Assembly: GCA_025765615.1 (NCBI GenBank)
Contig: JAIVFJ010000006.1
Span: 124,001-188,000, forward strand
Origin: Zopfochytrium polystomum
Taxonomy: Eukaryota; Chytridiomycota; Chytridiomycetes; Chytridiales; Chytridiaceae
Direction of reading: 5' to 3'
DNA length: 64,000 bases
The notes beneath the pieces are model-generated. The model worked only from the letters and a program-made list of their open reading frames with translations. It ran no database searches and had not been told where the DNA came from. Positions 43,266 to 54,239 of this stretch are shown in pieces (position 1 is the first letter of the stretch; the number at the start of each line of letters is the position of its first letter). The translations under genes were made by a program, and so were the position numbers.

Positions 43266-43715
43266 GGTGTTAGGTGGAACTGACTGGTTAGCAGCAAGAG
43301 GCACAAGATGTAAACAGTCTACTCTGAGTGAGTGGAAGGAGTGAATGAAGTGGGGATGTGTGTTTGTGGGTGGTCCTTCTCCCAACCTGGAGAGAAAGAA
43401 AAAAACTCTGTTATGAACAATTGAGACATAATTATGATGCACACTGTAATAGTTGCTAGGCAGCATGACCAGAGCAGGGTAAAAACCTCTCCTATATTAT
43501 CTGCTTGAGTAGAGGAGGAGGAAAACTGTTAACACTGGGTTTCAGTTCCACTTAATACTCAGAGTAAGTATTTGTCGACAGTGCAAGCCAGGCTTGCTCT
43601 CCCATGGCATCGTGAGAATCATACCTGACAGTCACAATAGGTTCAGTTCTGTCTTGTGTCTCTTGCTGCTAACAAGTCAGTTCTGCCTAACAATAGGTTC
43701 TTTGCGAGATAAAAC
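43266..43715. repeat. imperfect inverted repeat pair
   Basis: The segment with GAACTGACTGGTTAGCAGCA (about 43276-43310) matches the reverse complement of about 43645-43695 at roughly 85 percent. The adjacent TCTACTCTGAGTGAGTGGAA (about 43318) also pairs with TTCCACTTAATACTCAGAG near 43546. The arms flank about 230 nt. This looks like a non-autonomous element or a tail-to-tail pair of repeats. Confidence 0.5.
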
Positions 43716-44458
43716 CCCTGTTGCCCTCTTCTCTCTTTATTCTGCAGCTGCTTTACAGGACTTGGTTAATGGGTCCTAGAGAAGAAAGCTTTTTTTTTAT
43801 TATTACTATTCCACACAGCCTCTGGCTGCGTGACTGGAGAAGGTGAAATGCCTCACAGGTATGGCAGACATGCCAAGATCCTTGACAGAACCAAGCATGT
43901 TTCCCTGCACAGGCCACCCCAGCTGACAACTTTGAAACAAACTCCAATCCTTGTGATTCAAGACTGTACTCTTCTTGTTGCCTTCAATAGCTGGTGTTGT
44001 GGCTTGAACCCAAGGCACTTGAGTGACAGATGCCCAGGCTCTTGTGAGGGGCCCTTCGGGAAGAAAGCATTTTCCATCCATCACTGGTAACTTATGCAAT
44101 ATGAATTGGTTATGTTGTTATAAATCGCATTCTTCTGGGTTTTTCTTCTTCGCAGGTTAGAGGCTTCTGTCTGTGGGAGCCTGGGTGTGGAAACTCTGAT
44201 CAGGTCTGTGTTTACCTGTGCTGTTGCCGCTGCATCAATAATCATTGATCCTCTCTACTTATTTTACACTTCTGTTTTCTTTCATTTATTTTTTTATATG
44301 TGTGTACTTTTTTTGTCATTGCCTGTTTCTTTTAGGTTGTTGTTGCTCGTCCTAAACAGTAAGACCCAAAGAAAGACACAGGGGGTGGGACAAGAAAAAT
44401 CGCTCAGGACCGGCGCTCAGGGCAAGAAGAATGTGGTCTACAAGCGGTGTGGCAAAAT

Positions 44459-46242
44459 TCAACTGAATCCGCTGCCGGGACTAAAGTCTTGCGGGCTATC
44501 GCCGCCGAAAATCAGCCCCGGCCACATGTCCAGTATCCGCTCGAAAAGATCTGGCTGAAGCCGCTGCAGCATGTAGGGGTCCTCCGCGAGGCACACGATC
44601 GTTCTGCAACGTCAAGAGAAAGGATATCAATCGATGCCGCACGGCTACACATTGGCACGAATATTGATAGAAAAGATGAGCGACCTACACCGCGTTTCCT
44701 GCCAGTATTGCCTCAATCAAGACGAGAAGCATCCAAAGTCCAAGCAGCCCCGCGCACGCGCACACAACGGCAACGAGACCGGCATCCTTGGCGACGGTGG
44801 GCGACAGCTCGAGATATGCGAATGTCGCAAAGCAACACAGCATACCCGTCGCCAAGGAGCTTGCGCAGATGATGCTAATGACCGGTGCGTCGCGCGAAAG
44901 AAGGTCCAGCCCCCCGTACGACGCTAGAAGGTGATGAGTACTCTGGGCAGCATCGCAATAGCTACAGCCGTGTATGGCGAGTTTGCTTTATGGTTCAAAA
45001 AATTGGTCAATTGTTCAGCACGAGAATGACGTGCAAGTACCTGAAGGCGTACTATTCCATGAAGCCGAATAAACTTCGTCAGCGCCAAGGGACGTGGAAA
45101 CCGGTTTCATGCAAAGATGTCAACTCGCCAAACCTTGTTGAAAAACATCACCAGATCATCCACTCCTGAAAACAAGCACGTCGATAAATGGTTACCGCCT
45201 CGGTCGTTACGGTTGCGGCGGTCGCCGCGCAAGAGATCCGCGGCAGACTGAACCGTCTGGACCAGGGAAACGAGGAGCGATCCAAAGCAGACAGAGCCGA
45301 ACGAAGTAGTGAACGCTCTTAGAGCTGACTTCCCTGTGACATGCGAGACCGGAAGTTCAATGGTGTTGGTGGCTGGGTCATGGTACGAAGCAAAGTAATA
45401 CTGGGTGTAAGATCGTTAGAACTGAATCATTTACAAGCAAAGACGTCGTTTCATCGCTCACCATTGCAAACGCCCCAGACACGGTAACATGAACAGTGTT
45501 TCTGGAAATCTCGTTTGTCCAGTACAAAAAAAACCTGCAAAAAAAGCACGTCCAATAAATTCGCTTTGAATAGCACGCACGGACAACTCACAGGCAAACA
45601 ATTCCAACGCAGACGCGTAGTCCAGCGGAGGCACCCCTTTCTGTTGCCCATTGATTTGCACCTGATTTGGAGATAACAGGCGTGAGCAGAACAGACGGCA
45701 AATGATGGACCGTGCATGACATCCTCCCCAAATCGTAATAAATGGAAACAAAGCAAAGCAAAATTGACTGAAGACGTTGATTGCGATTCTTAGGAGAGAA
45801 AGTTGTACGACACCTAAAACCGCAAGGAACCAGACCGCCCAAAAAACAGCAACGAACGATATCCCGACAAAGGCCGCAACGATCGTGCCTCTCAACTCGA
45901 CGAGCACCTTGCAAACAACCTTGAGTAAGACGATGGCGAGTGGAATTTTTCGGCGAATCCACCTGATGCGCCGTGGGATGTTCAAACAAGTAAGATGCGT
46001 GCGGGACTAGCAAACTACGGCGACAGTACCAATAAACAAGCAGAAAAAATACGCCGGCAAAGAACCATACAGCGGCAGCCGTCCACGCGCGAAAATACGC
46101 AAAATACGACGATGACAGAGTCATCAGTCCTGCTGATAGAAAGTATGACATGTGCATCATTGGACCAGGGTATCTGGCGTTGAGACGATAAAGTCAGTTT
46201 GGCAAAAAGAAACAGGCACACAGGAACTTCAAGAAACGCACG

Positions 46243-46282
<40 letters not shown>

Positions 46283-46781
46283 ATAATTAGTGCGAACCAA
46301 GCCGCCGAAACGGAAGCGGACAGCGAGATCGCAAGCCCAATGACGAGTTTCACGTCTTTCTGAGCCATGCCGACAATGCCGTTGCGGCGAGAGCTGTCGG
46401 AGTTGCGGGCAAGATGATACGATTGGTCGAAATCAACGGCGATTGCGCGCGGTACGCCCACAGAGGCTAGGGCCATGAAGCACCCGAGAAATGCGAGGAA
46501 AAGTAGCGTGGCCCATAGGTCCTACGTTGAGAAGGGGGAAGGGGGTTAATCGCGATCGAACTCACCGCGTTGCTAGGACGCGTTCACGGGGACGCCAACC
46601 TGGACTTCGACGCGTGGAATCTGGCCGCTAACGCCATCGGCAACGCCTGGTGGCGTAGACGCCGACGACGAAGAGGGAAGGTCACCTCCTGCTGGTGAGA
46701 GTTTGCTGGTGCTGGCTGGAGATGACCGGTCGGACTGAATGGCGGGGTGGTGGAAGATGGGTGGGTCGATCGGAGCGGGAC
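44459..46781 (-). CDS. PNS1: choline transporter-like protein (SLC44/Pns1 family), 5' end unresolved
   Basis: Exons that fit in phase: up to 46588, 46521-46280, 46173-46030, 45962-45814, 45661-45592, 45534-45462, 45400-45211, 45165-45134, then one uncertain junction, a long exon ending at 44689, and 44603-44459. Hydrophobic helices alternate throughout (DLWATLLFLAFLGCF, LVIGLAISLSASVSAAWFALI, RKIPLAIVLLKVVCKVL). Family signatures are FFLYWTNEISRNTVHVTVSG, LRAFTTSFGSVCFGSLLVSL, LAIHGCSYCDAA and the C-terminal TIVCLAEDP. Pns1-type proteins sit in the plasma membrane; fungal Pns1 is not an established choline carrier. The N-terminal Ser/Pro-rich exon (46781-46588) has no ATG in frame, so at least one more exon lies upstream. 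The donor at 46279 lies inside a (GT)n tract. Confidence 0.85.
46239..46280. repeat. (CG)n-(CA)n microsatellite containing a splice donor
   Basis: On the minus strand it reads (GT)n then (GC)n and starts exactly at the exon end (ATC AT|GTGTGT). Confidence 0.85.
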
Positions 46782-48276
46782 TGTTGGGAAGCCGACAAAG
46801 TTGTATTTGTTAATTGTGTGGGGGTGTTTGCTGAGGTTTACGCGCTCCAACCTGTACGGGAAACTGGCGGGTTCCGTGGACGAAACAGAGATAGAATTTG
46901 AGAGGTGATCGCATCGCGAGTCCCAACCCAACGAATTGGGTTCAGTGTTTTGTTGCGACCTTCAGCAAATCGCTCGCTTCACCCAATTGCGTACCTTGGT
47001 GTGGAGCTCATTCACCTTGGACTTCCACTTTTATACGAGATTTCAAAGTCGGCCGGCCTCCTAGAGTCAGCAAGGGGAACGACCTTCTCTGTGGAAAGTA
47101 GTGTCTATCTTGCGCCGCGATCAAGCGGCTCAATGATACGCGGCTGCGGGGGTAAGAGGAATGATCCGCGTATCGTTGCTTTGCTGCGGTCGCCGCTTTG
47201 CTGCCCTCTTGGAAAACGGAGGGTCGTGGGGCTGTTCCGTGGAGGCCCCGTCTTCGAGTGCTTAGCTTTGCTACGTGCGCGTCCGACCAGCGAGTAGTGG
47301 ACAGAAGAGGTGGAGTCACAGGAAGGATCGAGTTGATGTTTGAGAATCAATGTACGAGGAGTTCGGGTCAGTCAGGTTGGGGGGGTGCAGGCCAAGGCAA
47401 CATTGGTTGAGGGGTGGCCCGCTCGAGGCGGCGGCGGCGGCGGTGGGGTGAGGGGGGAAACGGGCCCACAAGTGGCTGGCTGGCTTGGGAGCAAGAAGGT
47501 GGAGGTGGTGGAGTTAGTTGGGTTACCCACCCACCGTCTTGATCGGACTTGGAATTTCCTCTTCTTTTTTTTTCTTCTTTTTCTTTCTATTTTCTTAGTT
47601 GTTGGGCGGGCTTCTTCCGAAGGGGCTGAGTGGTGTCTGTCTTTGGGCCTCAGGGGTGGTTGTGGTGGTGGTGAGCGTCAGGACGTGTGTGGGGGTGGCC
47701 GGGTGGGCGAGAGACAAGGTGGGTGGCCATGCAAGACAGAGACAGAGCGAGAAAATGGCGGGAAACGGGGTGGCCACTGCGCAGACACGATCGGGGCAAT
47801 GCAGTCGGTCGTCTTTTCTCCGACTGGCTGAGTTTGAAATGCATGAGCAAAAGAACGTCGTTAGGGGAAAAATGGGATCTGCCGCACATGAAGACACACC
47901 AACCACAGAATAGGCAGACCCGGTGGGTGGACGCATGGATATGGGACTGGCACGGCCGGTGGCGCCCCTTGTATCTCAAAGACAGTGCGACAGACCGACA
48001 GACCATTTTAAGAGGTCATTGAAGACAGACAGACAGACAGAAAGATGACTTTTTTGAGGACGAACCAATTTTTTCTCTCTTTTTCTCCCTTTCTGCAAGT
48101 GTCCGGAAAGTGTCTTCTACGAAACTCAATAAATACTCCACCAATGGCCACAGCGCGTGAGTTCCTCTGGTTGAAATCTGCCAGGCTGCACATGCAACAG
48201 AGACTTGCTGCTCACTCGTTGCAGTCCGAAGGACACGTCAAGTGGGCGACTCCAGAGTTAGGCTCAAGGACAGCAT
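46782..48276. other. divergent spacer between Pns1-like and the Crinkler-header gene
   Basis: About 1.5 kb holding the unresolved 5' exon(s) of the Pns1-like gene near 46790-46930 and the promoter of the plus-strand gene. Other frames (47340-47831 +, 47595-47936 -) read G-rich or CT-rich low-complexity sequence and are not supported. A short GACA repeat lies at 48026-48041. Confidence 0.5.
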
Positions 48277-51200
48277 ATGAGGAGAAGCAGCACCAGTTCC
48301 AACAGTGGAGGAGGCCGAAGGCGCGACAGCTGGTTTTCCGACAACGACAATGATCGCGCCGATGAAGATTATCACCAGTACGAGCATCAGTCGACAGTGG
48401 AGGATCCGATTTTCTTCCATTCTCTGCTGTTTGGACCGTCCACCTCTCCACCAAACCCCCGATCGACGTCGCCCTCGCCGACCGTACGCAAGTTCCGCAC
48501 TCCAATCATTCTCCCACCAAAGCCCGCGCCGCTGTCGCCACCGCCGCCATCTCAGCAGCATTCGCAGACGTCGCTGCAATTTCCACCACCGCGGACGCCA
48601 TTGACACCGCCGGCGAGCGCCCCAGCCAGCGGCGTGCAATCCAAGCGCACCAGCCCCCTCAGCAGTCCGCGAAGCAGCCCACCGCCGCCACCATCGTCTC
48701 CATTCACTCTCCCGTTCACGGCTGACACGGTGAGAGAGCTCCTCGCAACGACCAGAGCGCTGGCGACGGGCAAACGCAGGAGACAGCGCGGCGGCCGACC
48801 TTCCCGTTCCCCCGCCAGCCCAAACACCGAAGACAGCAGCACCAGCAGCACCAGCAGCACTGGCAGCTGGAGCGGTGGCACCCGATCGTGGTGGGGGGGT
48901 GAACCACCACCGAACCAGGATCCGAGCCAGCAGCCACCGTGGTCCAACACATCCAACTCCACGGGCCAGAGCGACCACCACCACCTGTGGTCAGACGAAA
49001 TCGTGTCTTCTGCAGTGTGGCGAGCTCCACCCGGAATGCTGTGAGTATTGCTGTCCCCTCCCTTTATGCTTTGCGATCAAGAGGCAAAAAAGCGTTAGTG
49101 CCGGGATCGAGCGGGAAGAAACGATTGATGTTGGAAGGGGAGGCGATGGCGCGCGCAAAATGGGCTGGAGGGGGTTATGCAGATGTGAGGGAGAGCCGCC
49201 CCCCAGGGATTCAGACACACACACCCCCCCACCGTCCCTGCCACAGCACCGCCCGCACGCACTAACGACTGCCTCTTGGAAACAATGCTCATATTAGAAC
49301 TCTTGCCGGGATCGTGCTTGGCGATCCGCCTCGCGCTACTTTTGTGATCGAAAACATTGACGAATCAGAACCCCTGTACTCTCTCAAGCTCAAAGTCGCA
49401 GCATCATTTATCGATGATAGGCCGGCCTGGTTTCTTCCATGGAAGCACATCCATCTTTACAGAGTGGATGAACCGAACGTTGCCTATACAGATCCCAGAC
49501 TCATTGAGGAGGCCAAAGCTTGTGCGAACGGAGTCATCAGAAACTATGAGCCCAAAGAAGTCGCAAACATCATCCGATCGACATGGCTTAAGGATCCGAA
49601 AGTGCAGATTGGAGTTTGCTTTCCACCCGTCATATCCGTTCAGCAATCCGGTGCTCAGCATCCTCTCCGTCTTCTCGTTACTGTCGATAAGACGCCAGAG
49701 GAGACGTCCGCAAACCGTGTTGCATATGAGCCTTCTTTGAAAGAACACGAAGAAGCCAGTGAGTGTATCGTCAATCTGCAAAGATATTCCTTCTGAACCC
49801 CTTCATCAAGTGCTTCTTAAGTCGATTCGAGTAAAAACAAAGAAGCCAAAGACTCCTATGGCGGATACCGACGAGCCCGGGCCACTGGAAGTCGACCCGT
49901 TCGAGTTTATGGGCCCGCGGCCTTCTCGCATCTCTGAGGAAGTACCCAATGTCGCCATGTACGGCGAACAGAATGTAGGATTTCAAGACTTTCTCTTTCG
50001 TTTCGGCTTTAACTGACGGAATGAGACAGGCGAGAGCACTCGTCGACGTTGGCACAAACAGTATCCCCGCCCAGCCGTACTTCGCTCCAGGTCCCATGAA
50101 CAACAGTTCTCGTCCGCAACCAAACCCACCATCAAACTTCACCTTCGCACCCCCCACCGGTTCCAGCGCCAAGTCCAAGCCACCTTCCTCACGCTTTGGG
50201 GGATCGTCAATCGGTGATCCGTCCAAACTGGAGCAAACAGCATCTCTTCTAGGCAGTGCTTCCGGAGGCCGCGGGAAGAAGAAAAAAGTTGGATGGTTCC
50301 AACGCGGAAACCCTCGGCGAAGAAGGAATATTGGCATCCTCGTGGTCGTCATCTTCCTCGTCGTTATCGCCTTGTGCATCACCATCACGGTACTTGCAGT
50401 GAAGAAATCAAAGCCCGCCCAAAGTACTATCAAACCGAAGGCTGCAAAAGGGTCTTCGAAGGGTTTGACCAAGTCTGCTGCCGGAAGCACACCAACTTCG
50501 CGCCTGTCTCCCTCCAGCACACCAGCCGCTGAGGACGGCGATGGCGACGGTGACGACGCGGACGGTGACGCAAAGTCCGACGATGACAAGAAAGTGAAGG
50601 GAGACAAGAAGAAGCAAACAGGCGGCGGCGACGACACCGACAAGTCCGACGATTCAAACGAGGAAGGGGACGACCAAAAGGCTGGAAGCGACGGTGGTGA
50701 CGAAACCGAGCAAACTGCAAAAAAACCTGCAGGCGGCGACGACGACGACGACACGAAGCCGTCGTCCGCAGACCCGGCGGTCGCGCCCGCCACCGTGGAT
50801 CCGTCTGCAGCGCCGGCCGCGCCGGGGGAAGACGAAGCCGATGGCGACGCAGGCGTCGCCGCGGAAGTCGACTCTGCTCCGGGCCTTGGCTCCACCGACT
50901 TTACGCTTCTTGCGGCGACGCCTGTCCGGGGCAACCTGTTTCAAGTGGTATCGCGGCAGTCGGGGTTGTGCGCAGAGTATCTGACGGCCACAGAGAACCA
51001 CATGGTGGCCGAGGCGGCGAAAGCGAACCCGAAGGGCTCTGACGCGGCGTCTGGCCGCGGTCTCGCCAGGAGGGAAAGCGGAAGAGCCGCTGGGCGCGTT
51101 GCAGCAGTCGTGTCCCTTTCCCCCTGCGAGAGGATACCGGTTGCCGGGCTCAGCCCTCAAGTGAGAGAAACAAGATCATGTGGTGCAAATTTCCTTTCTT

Positions 51201-51887
51201 ACCTATAATCCTTTCGCAGCTCTTTCGGGCTACCGATGACGAAAAATGGATGCATACTCGATCCAAGATGTGTCTGGATGTAAGTACTTTTTGAGCTTCA
51301 CGTTCCTGCCCAAGTTCCACGGGTTTCTAACATTTTGCACATTGCAGGCTGATGTGAGTAAACTCAAAGTCCATGTGCAGTTCCCCCCCATCCGAAAGTG
51401 AAAGCAACCACTCACATTTCAAACGTTTCCTCATGCTTCAATTCGAAATTAAACAGGGCACGGTAAGTTCCGAATTCTTTGGCAACCACCCCTTTGGAGT
51501 CAACAAATGTGGATTCCTTCTCACTCGTGTCGCTTTATCCATCCACAGCTCACATCCTGTCAAATGGCGTCCACGCCGTACCACATCTCCACCGACCAAA
51601 CGATCCGGCTGTCCCGGGGGCCAAGCGGAATCGGCGCCCTCTGCGCGTATGCGGCGACGGGCGCTGGCCGCGGGGCGAGCGATGGACTGTTCTTGTCGTC
51701 GAGGTAAGCGAGTGTGCCCCCACTTTCCAATCTCCCCTTGTGTTCGACTGTTCAATAGTAGTAACCAACAGCAACCCCCCCCCCCCCACTCTCGCCTTTC
51801 GCTTTTGAACACCGACCCTTTTTCGTCCCCAGCGCGTCGTGTTTGCCGTCCCAGCTCAGCTACCAGTTTGACCTGCAATTTTTCTAA
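48277..51887 (+). CDS. Crinkler-header, single-pass membrane protein with C-terminal lectin-like domain, 933 aa
   Basis: Nine exons: 48277-49040, 49298-49758, 49811-49974, 50030-51160, 51220-51279, 51348-51353, 51457-51462, 51549-51703 and 51833-51887 (2,802 nt in phase). Residues 1-250 are Ser/Pro-rich and disordered. From about 255 a domain reads TLAGIVLGDPPRATFVIENI, then SLKLKV and HIHLYRVDEPN, the pattern of the ubiquitin-like Crinkler (CRN) header. It lacks the LFLAK translocation motif. A basic stop-transfer flank and one membrane helix (GILVVVIFLVVIALCITITV, about 564-586) follow, then an acidic linker and a Cys-containing C-terminus (LSPCER, QLFRATDDEKW, MCLDADGTLTSCQ) resembling a ricin-type beta-trefoil. 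Topology would be type II, lectin outside. Two exons are 6 nt each. The family assignments are by motif. Confidence 0.75.
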
Positions 51888-52724
51888 AGGCAAAGGGCAT
51901 CTGCGGTTGTGCGTTGACTAGAGTTTGCGCGTTTGTTTCTTCTGCCCTTTTCTCCTTTTACTTACCGCCCTTTCCCTCACCTTTGTTCGAAATGTTTCGA
52001 ATCCACGGTTCCCCTTTTTTTCTTTTGTCTTTTTTTTTTTGCCTTACGCCTATTTTTTTTATTGATACGCCAATGGGGGATTGGCCATCCTTGGAGCTTG
52101 GCCCCTCCCGCGCATCGCAACAACAACTGTGTCTATAAGCAACAAAAAGAAAGAAAGAAACACCGTGAAACAATCGCTTGTTGTGTTGTTTTTTTTTGTT
52201 CCTTTTTCATTTTCTATTGTACACACGTTTCGAGGGTTGATGACGATTATCGAGCTGATGATGGGGAGGGTGTGGGTGTGTGTGGTGGAGCTGGGGGGGA
52301 CGAGGTCGAAAAAGTCAACGCAGAAAGAGAAACGCGAAATGGAAGAAAAAAAAAAAAAAAAAAAACTAACAAAGAAGCACCACAAACCAAAGATTAACGA
52401 CCAAGAGGACGAAAACCCCTCTGAAGAAAGCTTGGCACAGAAGAAAAAAAAGAGGCTCTTGTGAGGAGTAGAGGTCGGATCAAGTTGGAAACAAGTAAGA
52501 ACAAGGGGAGTTGAACAAGGGAGGGGGGAGGGTTGGGGATTATTTTTTTTCTTTCTTTTTTTTTTTTTTCTTCTTTTTCTTTTTCCGCCGCTTTTGGGCG
52601 GGGGCCAGTAGGTTTTGGGAGATCAATCAGAAAGAGAAAAGTCACAGCACGGTTTAGACAGGAAGAGCGTAACGAAGACGGACCCGCGTCAAATCAAACA
52701 GAAAGCCACGGGCGGGGTCCCTCA
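51888..52724. other. convergent spacer, no gene
   Basis: Between two converging genes. It has T-rich runs (52013-52050, 52187-52199), an A run at 52349-52366 and a T run near 52556-52569. Frames at 51933-52397 and 52394-52645 are driven by these tracts. Confidence 0.5.
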
Positions 52725-54201
52725 TCAGAAGCAGTAGTATCCAATGTCGTACGGGTACCCGGGCTGGCCCCAAAAGTCGTACTTTCCGTTCAAGCTGACG
52801 ATGGGGATGCTGTACTCGACGCCGACCTCGTACCCGTACTTTCCGTCAATCTCGACGGGCGAGTTCTTCGCGGCGCAGGCGGCGGAGACGGTGGAGCCCG
52901 TCAACAGCAGCGCCTCGACGCGGGCGGCGGCGAAGAGGTCCGCGCCGAGGGAGACCTCGTTGACGACGGGGATGCCGACGACCGAGACCTGGGCGCCGAC
53001 GGCGAGTTTGAGTTCGACGCCGGCGGAGGCGGTAGTCGCGGAGGTGAGGGACGGGGCGCCGACGGCGACGGTGGGGTGGAGGAGGGCGGTGCCGTTGAAG
53101 CGGGAGGGGTCGTAGACGCCGGTGCCGACGCCGACGGAGCCGGAGTGGAAGTCGGCGGTGACGGGGAGCTTGAGGGCGAGGTCGACGTTGGCGGCCAGCG
53201 CGACGGTAGGGTCGAAGTAGACGCCGACGCTGGCGCCGCCCCAGGAGCCCTTGATGGACCAGCCGAGGTCTGGGATGGCGATCGAGGTCGTGTAGGTGTA
53301 GCTCAGGTTGAATTTGCCTTTTTTGGGGGGGCAAGCGACGAGGGGGGAGGTGGGCGCCAAACAAAACTAGCATGTTAGCCCATTTCTTTTTTTCCGTTTG
53401 CTCCGATGGAAAGGTTACCAACCCGAGATGTCAAAGTCGGCTTCGACGGTCCAGTCCGACCACACGAGCGAGACGCCGGTGCCGTTGGCGGAGAAGAGCG
53501 CCGAGTTGAACGACATTTGCGCCTTTGTGGTGAGGTCGACCTCGAGGTCGACGTACTGGCTCGTGACGAGGGGCAGCTTGAGGGTCGACTCTTGCGGGAT
53601 GGTCGAGTGGCACTCGAAGCCGTACGGGACGAACCACCATTTGAGGGTGTCGCAGGTGGTGTCGCGGCGAGACAGGGCCGCAGAGGAGCCGGCGGCGCGG
53701 CGGCGAGTGAGCGACGACGAGGCGGGGGCAGGGGCGATGGTGATGTATTCGAACTCTGTGGCGGTGACGACGGTGTCGAGTTGGGCGGTGGAGAGCGCGG
53801 CGCCGGCAAAGGTGAGCTGAGTGCCGCTGGTGGCCACGGACGAAACGTTGAAGAACGAAATGTCGGGCTGGGCGGCGCACGCCGACGCCTCGCAGATCTG
53901 TGCGAGTATGAGTGTGAGTGTGAGTGTGTTTGGATCAGCCTTGTGTTTTTCCGTGTTGTTTGTCTGGCTGATGTGTGTTGCACTGACAGATGGGGTGGGG
54001 GGACTGAGGGGGAGACAGACAGACAGTGGAACCGTTCGGAGAGAGACAGCCAGGGCACAGAGAGGGAGAGAGAGAGGGTCGCCGCCGATCGACAGCGGAA
54101 GAACAAGACACAATCTGCCAGTCTCCAAGCGCAGTCACCTGCCGCTCCCAATTGCAACAACAACAACAATCCTTGTCTGTCTGCCCCCCGTCGCGCACGT
54201 T

Positions 54202-54239
<38 letters not shown>

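Larger units (their letters stand above)
42362..44458. other. low-GC repeat-rich island, no intact gene
   Basis: This 2.1 kb lies between the LTR and the Pns1-like gene. It carries a degenerate coding-like segment (42450-42790, minus), a GA microsatellite and a pair of inverted repeats. Near 44000 a plus-strand frame has a degenerate zinc-knuckle-like string (CCGLNPRHLSDRCPG), possibly a gag remnant. Composition resembles the retroelement more than host genes. Confidence 0.5.

Noticed and set aside
43830..44090. Plus-strand frame with a zinc-knuckle-like string
   Set aside because: The Cys/His spacing does not fit CCHC and no gag context surrounds it; left as a note within the repeat island, not called as a gene.
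52533..53378. 281-codon plus-strand frame rich in Gly and Asp
   Set aside because: It is the reverse reading of the secreted protein's last exon; the opposite strand has a signal peptide and four in-phase exons.
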